In this document: positions 8,677-19,708 of the stretch, piece after piece
Layout: each line of letters starts with the position of its first letter
Position numbering within the stretch: position 1 is the first letter of the stretch
NCBI RefSeq assembly: GCF_000182925.2
Contig: NC_026507.1
Span: forward strand, 1,364,001-1,428,000
DNA: 64,000 nucleotides
Origin: Neurospora crassa OR74A
Lineage: Eukaryota; Ascomycota; Sordariomycetes; Sordariales; Sordariaceae
Direction of reading: 5' to 3'
Made by a program: the position numbers and the translations under genes
The notes under the pieces: model-generated
The model's database searches: none
What the model saw: the letters and a program-made list of their open reading frames with translations, nothing else
What the model was told of the DNA's origin: nothing

Positions 8677-10482
8677 TCACAAGCCGCAGAAGATCTCTTC
8701 GTAGCTCCCAATACACGGGTCGTCAGGGTCATCTTTGTAGGTCATGATGACCCCCTCCGATCTTAGCCGCAGTGTCGTTTGTTGAATGAAAATTTGCTCT
8801 TGTCTTGCTTTAGGACTTCGCTCTCGGCCTGCTGCCCTCAGCACCCTGAGTCTCTCCTTTGCCGCTCCCAAGCCGTGGTCTTTTAGGACGCCTGTATCGA
8901 GATCAATCCTGGGCTCTCCGCCGTAAGAACACGGAGGACGAGCGTGACCTCTGAGCCATTTCACCAGCGTACGTGCATGTGCTCTGTCCTTGCCCCCTCC
9001 CCTCTTCGGCTCCCATGTATCTGTTTGGGCGCTGTACCCAATCCATCTGAAGAAGCGTGGCGTGTACTTTGACACAGCCTTGAGCCATGCTTTTTCGTTC
9101 TCTGTCAGGTGGTTTTTGTTTACTTCGTCGTATGACCACGTCTTGGTGTGATAACCTCCTGGACCTCCCGGCAAAGTGACGGTGAAGAGACCAGTGTAGC
9201 TACCCCTATCCGGGTCGCATTCAACCCTAAAGAGAATGCTTGAAAGTGGAACCCAATTCAGAGAAACTGCTTTCTCTGCTGCCGAATCTGAACTGGCCGC
9301 AACTTTTAAGCCATTGCTCGAAGGTGGAACACAATCCGGAGACTCTGTTTTCCCTGCTGCCGAATCTGAACTGGCCGCAATTTCCTCCTGCCCTATTACT
9401 CCATCCTCGTTATCCTCTGCCTCATACTCTGCCATGATCTCATCCTCCATGTCATACTCTATTATGACCTTATCGTTCGCCATGGTCTCATCGTCTTCCT
9501 CTCCTTCTTCCTCTGACTCGGTCTCCCACTGAGCCCCTTCCTCTGTCTCGGCCTCTTCTTCCACCGTCGTGCGAATGAACTCGGGTGCTTGGGTGTTGTC
9601 TCCCCCTCCATGGCAGACCCCCGAGTGATTCACCGCCCCTGGCATCGAAGGAGTGCTTGTGTCAACCGGTGTCGTGGCGGAGTTGTCAACACTCGCCGTT
9701 GGTGGCGTCACAATCGAAAGAGAAGCCATACTCGTGGAGACCGTTGTCATGGGTCTTGTGTCCGCGTCATTGACACTCGCCGTCGCCGTTGTCGCTGACG
9801 TCACACCTTGTACTTCATCAATGAGCATATCCAGCGATCTCAGCTGACTGATGAGTCCAGCTCTCTGATTTATGAGCCTTTTCACCAGCTCCGAGTTTTG
9901 GATTCTTGGTCCAGTATTGGTGGCTATAGTACGCGAGCAGTCATCGTCGCCAGTTTCCTTCTTCCGTATCCATCTCTCTCTCTGGTTGTCAGGCCAAGCG
10001 AGCGGGATCAGGTCGCCGCTGTACGTGTCCATCAGCATCTTTGGCGATCCATTGCCATTCCTATCGGTGTATACGGGGAAAGATGTATGCGCCAGTGCAT
10101 AGCCCGTCGGTGGTCTATCCATATCCAAATCGAGTAGGCAGGGTGAGTCGCTGTTCGTAAGCATGTACACGCAGACATCCACGCCGCCGCCAAGACCTGG
10201 TCCTGGCTCATTCGATTTTGACCTGTGTCTTTGTTGGTGTTGGAAAACGCCCCGCTGGTAAGAGTCCCCCTCGCTCGGCATCGTCCATAGGTCCTGGCGC
10301 CCTAGAGCACTGTCATGCCTGGAGACCACGTTGCAAGCCGCTTTGGGAACATGGAGAACGTCATGAAGGGTGACTTCTGCTCCTTGCGTCGGATTGTCAT
10401 CGAATTGGTCGTTACACTTGACGGGAAGGGTGACGCTGCCGATGCCAAACACTTCCATGAGTACACCCCTGTGGTCTAGCAC
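8677..10482 (-). CDS. Coding region with Ty1/copia-type Pol beta-barrel segment, possibly domesticated
   Basis: The long frame encodes about 600 residues. Its beginning, DHRGVLMEVFGIGSVTLPVK followed by LHDVLHVPKAACNVVS, matches the beta-barrel segment found before integrase in Ty1/copia polyproteins, which also occurs alone in fungal host proteins. No integrase, reverse transcriptase or RNase H motif follows and no flanking long terminal repeats were seen. The rest is host-like: a coiled-coil-prone stretch (IQNSELVKRLINQRAGLIS), a Thr/Ser-rich region, an acidic tract, and an unrecognised C-terminal module around TWSYDEVNKNHLTENEKAWL. The conserved segment reaches the 5' edge of the frame, so more coding sequence probably lies upstream (to about 10.9 kb). 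I cannot tell a working host gene from a fossil. The open length argues for recent function or recent origin. Confidence 0.6.
   Translation of the reverse strand: MLDHRGVLMEVFGIGSVTLPVKCNDQFDDNPTQGAEVTLHDVLHVPKAACNVVSRHDSALGRQDLWTMPSEGDSYQRGVFQHQQRHRSKSNEPGPGLGGGVDVCVYMLTNSDSPCLLDLDMDRPPTGYALAHTSFPVYTDRNGNGSPKMLMDTYSGDLIPLAWPDNQRERWIRKKETGDDDCSRTIATNTGPRIQNSELVKRLINQRAGLISQLRSLDMLIDEVQGVTSATTATASVNDADTRPMTTVSTSMASLSIVTPPTASVDNSATTPVDTSTPSMPGAVNHSGVCHGGGDNTQAPEFIRTTVEEEAETEEGAQWETESEEEGEEDDETMANDKVIIEYDMEDEIMAEYEAEDNEDGVIGQEEIAASSDSAAGKTESPDCVPPSSNGLKVAASSDSAAEKAVSLNWVPLSSILFRVECDPDRGSYTGLFTVTLPGGPGGYHTKTWSYDEVNKNHLTENEKAWLKAVSKYTPRFFRWIGYSAQTDTWEPKRGGGKDRAHARTLVKWLRGHARPPCSYGGEPRIDLDTGVLKDHGLGAAKERLRVLRAAGRERSPKARQEQIFIQQTTLRLRSEGVIMTYKDDPDDPCIGSYEEIFCGL
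9240..9395. repeat. Imperfect tandem duplication, 78-bp unit, two copies
   Basis: Two adjacent units (about 9240-9317 and 9318-9395) share the 26-nt core at 9277-9302 and 9355-9380 exactly, and diverge on either side. Each adds 26 codons to the minus-strand protein, giving the repeated peptide AASSDSAA. The frame is kept. Confidence 0.85.
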
Positions 10483-13412
10483 GTAGGAGTCAAAGGGGGT
10501 GTAGGTTGTGAACCATTCGCGGTCTATCGCGACACTATGTCTAGAATCAGCTTTCTATGTTCAGGATTGGTTTACACGTAAAAGCGCGGTCCTAAGATAA
10601 TCTTCAGCAGGCAAAAGCATTTCCTGCAATGATGCCCTTCCAGTACCATTGTTCTGCCTCTATTGTCATTGCCATATTCGCTGAAACTTACGAGAAGTTT
10701 GACTCGTAAGACACCAGCCAATCTGAGCACAGGCGCTTCGAATGCCCCTTCCATTCATCCTTTCCTCTTCCCTCGCCGTTCTTGTCCTCATTTCCGGACG
10801 GGGAATCAGGGCGAGAAGAAGCAGCCGGTATGGTGGAAGTCATCGCAAACTTATTCCAATTCCCGGATAGCAGCAAGGCCGACATTGTTGGCGACGTTGT
10901 GCAAGAGCTCCCAAACAAAGGACTCGTACACGGGGAGGCAGCAAGAAGCCTTCGCTTCTCAGGGCGATGGAAAGCTAGGTCCTGGGGGAATGCTGGATAC
11001 CTCTGCTGGGTTGCACGGTAGCTTGACTGTAGGGAGAAACCTTTGCCTTGGAATCGATGTAGATATTGTAGTAGTAATAAAAGTTCAATTTGGGAATAAG
11101 AATTTCAAGGGATCGGATGTTTTTGGATGTATACCTAAATGGAAATGCAATTGGAGGTGCAAACAAAAGTGCAGATGGAGGTGCAAACGAAGGAAGTGAA
11201 AGCACTGACAGAAGTGGACTGCATCTTTCTTTATCCCCCGTTGTACACGGACCACGCCTTCCATCGTCGGGCCTCATGCTTGGGACCCTAGTGAACCAAT
11301 CAATGTAGGGCTTTTATTACAACGGGATGATTGCATAAAGTGTAACCAAACCAGCAGGAGGGACTGGAGGTTTGGGAAACGGGAGAGGTTGAGGCGGGAC
11401 CAATAGGCCATCACCACAACGACAAGCACTTCAAAATCCCATTCACCTTCCACCACGCACGCTCGCTCCGAAATGACCGGGCATTGAGATGCTGATCTGT
11501 GCCTTTTTTGTTCTCTTCAGCCTGGCGTACCTCGACATATGTTACCTCTATCATCCTAGCTCGCCTGCTCTGGAACTGAAATCTGAAGGTTGCCGAGGAC
11601 AGGGTCGCCTGGATGAAGAAGCTAAAGATCTTCAACTTTCGGGACCAAGATGCGCTTGACGTGTAGTGTACCTGACACCTAGAAGGTTTAAATCGACTGA
11701 AGAGGAGAGGAGACGTATATTTACATACTACACTATTCTACACTAGACTATAGAAGGATGGGTTAGGGTTCAATAGGGTTGATTTCTACCTAGGTACGCA
11801 ACAAAAAGTCGTGTTGAATCGATTGGTTGTCTTCACTCGATGAGAGGATCTTCTGGAGTTGAAAGCTGACAGCAGGCAGAGCTTACCCGCACTGTTGCAG
11901 CACGGTTGCAGGGGGCTGCTCACCTCTACACGGTATAGCCTGATTGACCCCTCCCCCTGGTTAGGCGCTTGCTGTGGTCTCCCTTGCTGCCCTGGCAGTG
12001 ACTTTTCTGCTCGGTGTCGTCATGCCCGACAGCTGAATGGATCGTTCTTGGCGTTGGGAGCAAGAGGATTTGAGGAATTTATGAGAAGCTTCCATCATCA
12101 TTTGAATGCTGCGATGCGGCATCGCGGCCTTGTCATTATGTTGGGCATTTGCCATGTCACGCTCCGGTGATAGAACGAGAGACTATCTGGATACCAATCC
12201 GGCGTAAAGTGCAAACCTCATCGTCCCGTTTGGTTTCAGTCAGTAGCACACTTGGTACCGTTCTGTATGTATGTAGGTGCGCTATTTGTGGCCCTTGGCT
12301 GAGACGGAGAGGGTTTGCCAATGCTGTGTCTGGAATGGCACACATCAGATGAGAGACAGCAAGAGGTGCCAGGTGATGCGATGTAGTGCGTGCTGGACAA
12401 GTCGTGTATGTGTTTCGGGTCTTTGAGGTTGTAGATACATCACTCATGATCGATATGTGCCTATAGGTAGGTAGGTACCTAGGTCTAGACTTCCGTCCGG
12501 CGTAGATCGCAGGGCAGTGACACAACTTTGCTCACCGGCTTTGTGTACTGCATAGGGTGTGCCGCTCTTCAAGTTCCCTCAAGCTCAAGGCTCCCGCTCT
12601 ATGGTATTCCCCTCCATCCCACTTGAAAAGCATTCCATCATCTGGTCCCGAGATCTATTGAATTTACAAAGTGCCTTTTTTTCTTTTCAATCCAGGCCTT
12701 TTTTCTGGCCACTTTTGTCCTTTTTGTACCTATCGACCACCGTCCACTCCCGTATTCTGCTGTCTGGTACATACCTATGTACCTCTACTCGTTGCCCGGC
12801 CGCCGTAGTTGCTCCGGTCCACGATCCCGATCATCGATTTTTGGAGCTCATGCTCCATCCGTCTTCGACAACCCGCCAATCAGCCCCACCTACGGTTGCA
12901 TTTGCACTTGCTTGGCGTTTCCCGCTGCTTCTGACAGTGCCCCGCCTTTGCATCTGCTAGCACATCCCGCTTCCAAGCTCTTACAGCGCTGCGCGTCCGC
13001 TAGTGCTTCATCGGGGCCTGGGTTGCCCGGTTGACGTACTGCATTCGTTGTTCGCTTCTTTCCAGCCATTCCAAGTTTCCGATCTTCGAACATTGCAATC
13101 ATTTGCTACCTCGTCCCGTCTTTTTCCTGTCACCCTTCTTTTTCTCTTCCGCCTCCTCTCTCTTACTCCCGTTATACAACCTCTCTCTATATCCCATCTC
13201 CTTAGCCGCGGGCCTGCGCATTCGATCAAAGGAGGCCGTCCATAAAACCCACGGGAGACAGCCAGCACAGCCAGTCCCGTCCCGTCCTCTCCAACTTTTG
13301 GCGACGCCGTTGTTTTGAAGCATCCCCGCCCATCCATAAATACATCATCGGTCCTCCCCGCCACGATCCGCTATCATCAACCACCACCACCACCACAAAC
13401 ACATCCGCCACA
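10483..13412. other. Long gene-poor interval upstream of tps1
   Basis: The first 400 bp may hold 5' coding sequence of the minus-strand copia-derived region. From about 11000 to 12500 no frame has recognisable motifs. The part from 12550 to 13412 is pyrimidine-rich with CCCCT tracts (for example near 12606), the core of stress-response elements, and is likely the tps1 promoter and 5' leader. A palindromic GGTAGGTAGGTACCTAGGT motif sits at about 12466-12484. Confidence 0.5.
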
Positions 13413-15126
13413 ATGCCCGGTGTCATCGAACCAACCGGCTCCGGCCGCTTGCTGCTCATCTCCAACCGTCTGCCCATCACCATCAAGCGCGCCGATGACG
13501 GCCAATACACCTTCTCCATGTCCTCTGGCGGTCTCGTCACTGGCTTGAGCGGCCTGGCTAAGAGTACAAAGTTCCAATGGTATGGATGGCCAGGCTTGGA
13601 AGTTCCCGAGGCCGAAACCGCCGGCATGAAGCAGCGCCTGAAGGAGGAATACGACGCCATTCCCGTATTCGTTGACGACGAGCTGGCTGATCGTCATTAC
13701 AACGGCTTTGCGAGTAAGTGCAGCAGTAGTAGCAGCTTCGCCACTTTCTGTTATCCCCTTCTTTGTCTGACATCGGTGCCCCTCCACAGACTCCATCCTC
13801 TGGCCGCTATTCCACTACCACCCCGGTGAGATCACGTTCGACGAGTCCGCCTGGGCTGCTTACCGTGAGGTCAACCGCTTGTTCGCAAAGGAAGTTGCCA
13901 AGGATGTACAGGACGGAGATATGGTCTGGGTCCACGACTATCACATGATGCTGCTTCCCCAAATGCTGCGCGAGGAGATCGGCGACACCAAGAAGAACGT
14001 CAAGATTGGCTTCTTCCTTCACACCCCCTTCCCCAGCAGTGAGATCTACCGCATCCTGCCCGTCCGGGAAGCGCTTCTGTTGGGTATCCTCGACTGCGAC
14101 CTGATTGGCTTCCACACCTACGACTACGCCAGGCACTTCTTGAGCAGCTGTTCCAGAATTCTGTAAGTCGGAACAGCCATTTCACTCCGATGCGTATGAT
14201 CGTTAAGCTTGGACTAACAATTTCACAGCCAAACACCAACCACCCCTAACGGTGTCGATTATAATGGCAAATTTGTCACTGTTGGTGCCTTCCCCATTGG
14301 TATCGATCCCGAAAAGTTCGTCGAGGGCCTCAAGAAGCAGAATGTCCAGCAACGTATTGCCGCGCTCACACGCAAGTTCGAGGGCGTCAAGCTGATTGTT
14401 GGTGTCGACCGTCTCGATTACATCAAGGGAGTGCCGCAAAAGCTGCACGCCCTCGAGGTCTTCCTTACTGAGCATCCCGAGTGGATTGGCAAAATTGTGC
14501 TAGTGCAGGTTGCCGTACCAAGTCGACAGGACGTTGAGGAATATCAGAACCTGCGCGCCGTTGTTAATGAGCTTGTCGGTCGCATCAACGGCAAATTCGG
14601 CACGGTCGAGTTCATGCCCATCCACTTCCTACACCAGTCCGTCTCCTTCGATGAGCTCACAGCCCTCTATGCTGTCAGCGACGTCTGCTTGGTCAGCTCC
14701 ACCCGTGACGGAATGAACCTCGTCTCGTACGAGTACATTGCCACACAGCGTGAACGTCATGGTGTCATGATTCTGTCCGAGTTCACTGGCGCAGCCCAAA
14801 GCTTGAACGGAAGTCTGATTGTCAACCCTTGGAACACGGAGGAGCTCGCGAATGCGATCCACGACGCCGTTACCATGAGTCCCGAGCAGCGCGAGGCCAA
14901 CTATCGCAAGCTTGAACGCTATGTCTTCAAGTACACCAGCGCCTGGTGGGGCCAGAGCTTCGTTGCCGAGCTGACAAGGATAAGCGCAGAGGCTGAAAAG
15001 AACGCCAATGCGCAAAAAGAGCAGCATCCCATCCGCGAGGGTATTGCCAACGCGGCCAATAAGGCTATTGAGGGTGTGACGGATGCCCTGAAGTCGACCA
15101 ACCTTACTGGCAATCAAGAGTCGTGA
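13413..15126 (+). CDS. tps1: Alpha,alpha-trehalose-phosphate synthase (UDP-forming), Tps1
   Basis: Exons 13413-13713, 13790-14162 and 14229-15126 give 523 residues, the usual length for fungal Tps1. The enzyme joins UDP-glucose and glucose-6-phosphate to make trehalose-6-phosphate, the first step to the stress sugar trehalose, and acts in the cytosol. It is a retaining GT20 glycosyltransferase with a GT-B fold. Seen in order: ISNRLPITI and the GGLVTGL loop at the N-terminus, HDYHMM (residues 149-154), HTPFPSSEIYR, GVDRLDYIKG (283-292) with the phosphate-contacting Arg and Lys, and RDGMNLVSYEY (from residue 384) in the nucleotide-sugar site. Both introns are short, with GTAAGT donors, and keep conserved blocks in frame. 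There is no C-terminal phosphatase domain. The tail after residue 480 is Ala-rich and variable. Confidence 0.97.
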
Positions 15127-16065
15127 GTGGATGGCGGTTTCTGGCAGCAAGAGTTGGGTTTATAGATGATTTCGGCCGTTCGTCCTTTTTGTTTCTTCGT
15201 GACGAGTTGAGCAGTGTTAGCGGGAACCGAAGAGGTTGCAATTGTTAAATAGGCAGCATTATGGGAAAACGGGAATTATGTTTTATGGAATGGCAACTTC
15301 TTATTGTCATTATTGACTTGTTGTGGTGCCCGGCGAAGGGAGAATGCCTAGGAATGATCAAAAAGAAAAACAAGTCAATAGAGATAGCATCAAGCCAGGC
15401 GTTGATTTAGGAACGCAATTTCTTAGCCGTCTGCGTGTGCCAAGTTGATAGTCAGGTGGGTGATGGCCGTTCGAAGTGAGTGGTCCATGTTCACGTCAAT
15501 AACGGCTGCCCGCCGTCTACCTGATTTCGGACCACCCATAGGATGGATCCGAGTCAAATTTATACTTCTGATACCTCTAAGTGTCATCTAAGTCAGGATC
15601 GCCAGGACGTCGACCAACTCTTCGGCTACACCCGCGCCATAAGGGAAATCCAGGCCCAAGACCCCTGGGAAAACACTGCTTATCCGGTTTGGGCCGGTCT
15701 AGCTCCGCGCTAATCCGGCACCCACGCTATATCTCTCCCATATTAGTGTAGTTGAGCATATGGAGGTTTACCATGTGTTTGGTCTGATCATGATATTGAC
15801 AGTCCTTCGACCTGATGTTCTGTCGTCGGATTCCTCCAGGAGATCCTTTCGGTAGTAATCGATGACGTCATTTCTCCTCGCAGTATCACATCACCGCACC
15901 CAAGCTCAAGCTCACCGAGCAATCCTCAACGTCCGAAATCCAAACAAACATCTCCATTTCCAAATTCCATTCATCGCAGCAAAGGCAAAAGACCCTTATT
16001 CCAGCTCTGCATACTCTTTTCCAACCGTACAAGTAAAAATTGCAAGCGCAAATCTTCATAACATA
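15127..16065. other. Intergenic interval
   Basis: The 3' flank of tps1 and the 5' flank of the small DUF2945-type gene. No coding or RNA feature was seen. Confidence 0.5.
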
Positions 16066-16372
16066 ATGCCCTCAGACCTCAAGGACAAAAATGGCGAGCC
16101 CATCCATGTGGGTGACCACGTGTTTGCTCGCTCCCGCGGTGGAAGACATGAAGGTGAAGTGGAAAAGATTGTCACGAGCAAGGAGGAGGCAGAGAAGGAA
16201 GGGGTGAAGCACCCGCCCAAGGTTAGTTTAGGCCCGGGCGAGGAGGAATGGTCGTCAAGGTGCTAACGGAGATGATGGAATTAAACAGGCGCTTTTCACC
16301 GACCAGCATGGTCATCATGTGGAGCATAACCCGGAGGCGTTGCAGCATGGGGAATATGCTCCTGGAAAGTAG
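16066..16372 (+). CDS. Small DUF2945 / hypervirulence-associated Tudor-like protein
   Basis: Two exons, 16066-16221 and 16289-16372, encode 79 residues. The 67-nt intron has donor GTTAGT, branch GCTAACGG and acceptor AACAG, and the splice keeps phase 0. The sequence KNGEPIHVGDHVFARSRGGRHEGEVEKIV has the layout of a small SH3/Tudor-like barrel: a Gly-Asp turn, then basic residues and beta strands. The second exon adds TDQHGHHVEHNPEAL. This matches the fungal and bacterial DUF2945 family, called hypervirulence-associated in some annotations. Its biochemical role is not known to me. I chose the ATG at 16066 because the frame upstream has no family-like residues. Confidence 0.8.
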
Positions 16373-16466
16373 TTCTCCAGCTTAGGAAAAGTATATCGCT
16401 GGGGGCACGTTTGTGATGCACGAGTCAGTATACAAGCTACGAATTTGAGGATGGCTAATATCAATT

Positions 16467-16540
16467 GGTCCGATGGTGTAGTTGGTTATCACGTCAGTCT
16501 AACACACTGAAGGTCCCCAGATCGAGCCTGGGTCGGATCA
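16467..16540 (+). tRNA. tRNA-Val (anticodon AAC)
   Basis: A 74-nt cloverleaf without an intron. The acceptor stem GGTCCGA pairs with TCGGATC, with A as discriminator. The anticodon stem TCAGT/ACTGA closes the loop CTAACAC, giving AAC at 16501-16503. The T-loop side reads AGATCGAGCCTG. Confidence 0.95.
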
Positions 16541-17090
16541 TAGAAAATTTCTCTTTTTCTCTTCTTCGTGGAATGAAGTATTGTTGAACTTTTTTTCACA
16601 TTCTTCCCGTTGCTTTTTGGTGCCCCGTTTTGTTGCTTTTAGAATCCAGAGTCCATAAGGTTGAACAAAGAGACCAAAACACCAGTCTGCTACAAAAGGC
16701 TTCCATTCCATACTCAACCCCCTCGATAACCCTCCCCTTTCACACCAATGTTTGAACCCAAGGGCATCTAAGAAGGCAACCCCAAATGAACCATCATTCT
16801 ATTATCAGCAATAGTACTCAACTGCCCGCCCGTGAACTGCCCAATAGTGCACTGATCAATCATCATGCCCACCGTCTGCGCCACCTGTACGCAGCTGTTA
16901 GTGCTTGTCTGTTTTTGTCCCTTCTCTACAGAGCTCACGAAGAACCATCGTACTATATCATGATATCTAACCCCAAGATCCTTTCATCAGTCATGACTTC
17001 ATGAAACTGAACACATGCCAGCCCGCATTCATTCCTCCTAACATAATTGCGCCCATCTCCCTGCCCCCTTTCTCCACCGTGCACTCAACC
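16541..17090. other. Intergenic; possible small minus-strand exon inside
   Basis: On the minus strand 16885-16770 reads as an open segment (VAQTVGMMIDQCTIGQF...) directly after a good branch and acceptor (CTAAC...TACAG). No matching upstream exon could be fixed, so I do not call a gene. The rest is 3' flank of the RS-rich gene. Confidence 0.35.
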
Positions 17091-17936
17091 CTAATACCTC
17101 AAATCCCTCTTCAAATCCTTTTTCGGCCCATTCAGCATCCGATTAATCACCAACCCGCCCAACGCACTCCCAATCTTCCCCTTGGTGCTATCCTCCCTCC
17201 TCCCATCCCCATTCGCCTTGTTCCGATGATCCGTCGCCGCCCCCACCGCCGCCGCCGCCATCGCCGCCGTCAACACCCTTGACCCTTTCCTGCCCGTCCA
17301 CGGACCGGGTTCCTTGCGCACCCTGATGGCCTCAATGGCAGCGGCGTCGAGCGCGGCGTCGATGCTTCGTCCCCATCGGCTCCTGGAACGTGGGTCACGG
17401 CCGCTGTGGTATCCCGTGCTGCCGCTCCGGTGGCTGCTTCTCCCTCGTCTGGTACTTTCGTTGTATCGCTCGGGGGAATACGAGTAGGAGCGTTGACGGT
17501 TTAGATTGGCGCGAGGCGGGTAGCGGGAGGAACGGGTACCACTGCCACTGCCGCGATCGCGATCGCGGTCGGGAGAGTGGTGGCGTGATCGAGAGGAACG
17601 TTTCTTATTGTTGTTGTTGTTGTTGTGGGTGTGGGTGTAGTTGGTGCTATAGTCAGTGTCGTAGTCGGAGTCGTCCCCATGTCCATGTCCATGTCCATCA
17701 CGATGGCGGCCGGTTGACCTGGCTCGTGCATCTTTACTATCTTTGTTGAGGCCGAGATTACCAAATGTGGAACTGAGTCTGTCCAGGGCTCGACGGCTTA
17801 TGGAGCGGTGGCGCTTGGGAGGTGCTGTTGCTGATTGGGAGGGACGGTCGTAGTCGGAGTTATAGTCTGAGTAGTCGTCATCGTGGTAGTGGCGGTCTTT
17901 GTTTGAGCCTCGACCTCGCCCGCGGCGTTCTGACAT
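17091..17936 (-). CDS. Arg/Ser/His-rich fungal protein with conserved RKEPGPWTG-type C-terminal module
   Basis: Single exon, 281 residues. The N-terminal two thirds are low complexity: Asp/Tyr-rich, then RS dipeptides, a run of Asn and a GHGHGHG stretch. The C-terminal part, DAALDAAAIEAIRVRKEPGP followed by WTGRKGSRVLTAAMAAAAVG and GKIGSALGGLVINRMLNGP, matches a module I have seen in many fungal RS-rich proteins. In those, a Gly/Ala-rich amphipathic segment flanks R(V/A)RKEPGxWTG. Its function is unknown. The RS content might suggest RNA or nuclear association, but that is inference. The ATG at 17936 is the first in frame and the stop is a clean TAG. Codon repeats such as GTT/GTG runs underlie the Asn and His tracts. 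Confidence 0.75.
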   Translation of the reverse strand: MSERRGRGRGSNKDRHYHDDDYSDYNSDYDRPSQSATAPPKRHRSISRRALDRLSSTFGNLGLNKDSKDARARSTGRHRDGHGHGHGDDSDYDTDYSTNYTHTHNNNNNNKKRSSRSRHHSPDRDRDRGSGSGTRSSRYPPRANLNRQRSYSYSPERYNESTRRGRSSHRSGSTGYHSGRDPRSRSRWGRSIDAALDAAAIEAIRVRKEPGPWTGRKGSRVLTAAMAAAAVGAATDHRNKANGDGRREDSTKGKIGSALGGLVINRMLNGPKKDLKRDLRY

Positions 17937-19708
17937 GTTGATGGAATGTGTTCAGTGACTTGACGGAGACTTTGGTGTTCTAGTTTTGGGATGGGGTTGA
18001 GAGAGATCAAGGTTGTCTTTGCCGTCGATAAGAATAACACAACTTGTGTCGCAGTCGTGAGCAATAGTGAAAGAAGAAGGATGGAAGAACTAGTGTCAGG
18101 GGTCTTGTTTCCGTTATCAAATTTCTCAACGGTGCTTTTGCTCACTCATACCGGTAACTTCGTGAGCTGGAATCGCCACATCATCTGCAGGTTGATAGGG
18201 AAACAAGTTCACTTGAACACAACATCCACACACTCAGCCCTAACGTCATACTGCATACACACATCATGCTGGTAGGTTACATTAAAATGTCTTGGCGAGA
18301 CACTAGACGGACAGGATTGGCTAAATTAAACACAGCACTTTGAGCCGACACGATGAACATTCTCGCATCACTGGAGTGCTTGGTGCTTGGGGACAAGTGA
18401 CACTCGGGCAGTATCTGTAGAGACGGGAGGCAGCAATTCAGCGAGCACCAACTGGGCGGCTCAGTGTTCAATGCTGACATATAACAGACCAGAAACGTCG
18501 AACCACCTATAAACACGCTGCTTCAATAAAATCTTTGAGGTTCGAAGGTAAGGAAAGTGGAAGGGCTAGCGTGAAGTCGACGCCGTTGAGGTCCTGAGCC
18601 TCTGAACATCAACATCAACCTTGACTCCACGACCCCGACATGCCGCCCGCTGTCATGTACCGGTCTTGATCTTAAAGGTCGCGCTCGCGTGGCCACTATC
18701 AACATCACCACAGACACTCCCTCCCTGACGAAGAAATGATCTAATAGGAAGATGGCACTAATGATGTTATGATCGAAGATGACCACCGCCAAACCACAGC
18801 GATGGAGACTGCTACAGTCATATAACAACATTTATGAAGGTGGGTTCTATACGAATTCTCAGAATTACTATTTCCTTAATGTATGGGCCCCGACCTGGAG
18901 GTGCTTTTTTGACCGCGGCAGATGCACTGCAAAGGGAAGTGGCCCTTGTCTCCAGCTGCCGCAGGCGTTGCATTAGGAGACCAGGACAGGTACGTAGAGG
19001 TACCCCTGCAAGTATCATCGATGAAAATGACCAATTACAATCGTTTGCGCTCGCTGTTACATGGCGCCGGCTAGGTATAATAGCGCCAGCGAACACAGCA
19101 ACAGGGCAGGGAACCAACATCCGCCTGCAGTGTTTCCTTCCTCTTTATCTGTTCAACTTTCGTCCTCCCATAACTTACCTCTACCTGCCTAGAGATAATC
19201 GATAGAATAACTCGACTCTGACCCGCGAACCTGATCGGAAGAAATGGGAACGGAAAGTCACGATACCGCCCCGGGGCCCTATCATGCTCATCAACGCATC
19301 TATATGGTGTTCACATTCGGACAGGGTAGTCCACAACGGGAGCAACCGCGCTTATGATACGGTAGCTGGCGCGCTTACTCGCAGACAACCTCATGCCCCT
19401 GGCGAAGGACACCCAGCGCTTACGGGCCCTTCCCGGACCACTATGTATCTCCTTGGGTCTCCAGTCGGCATATTCTTCAATAACCTGGTATGAACTACTA
19501 GCTTTGAGTAGTGTAGCTCTACTATTTGGAACTCGGACACTTCCCGAGCGCTAACTGACGGCATCCCATCATGATGGCTATGCACAACCCCGGTTGGCCT
19601 AGAGAATATTGAAGACATATAACGAGCTATAGTCTTGCATAGCCAGTCAATAAATCCAATACCTCTTCAGAGCCCTCGAAAGCGGTTCATCTCGCTCTAA
19701 CCTCCAAA
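17937..19708. other. Gene-poor interval
   Basis: A divergent spacer of almost 1.8 kb between the RS-rich gene and the Cys/Ser-rich gene. The frames present are short, overlapping and motif-free. No tRNA or repeat recognised. Confidence 0.55.

Noticed and set aside
11762-11782. Telomere-like GGGTTAGGGTTCAATAGGGTT
   Set aside because: Too short and imperfect for a telomere or a clear interstitial array; nothing else marks a chromosome end.
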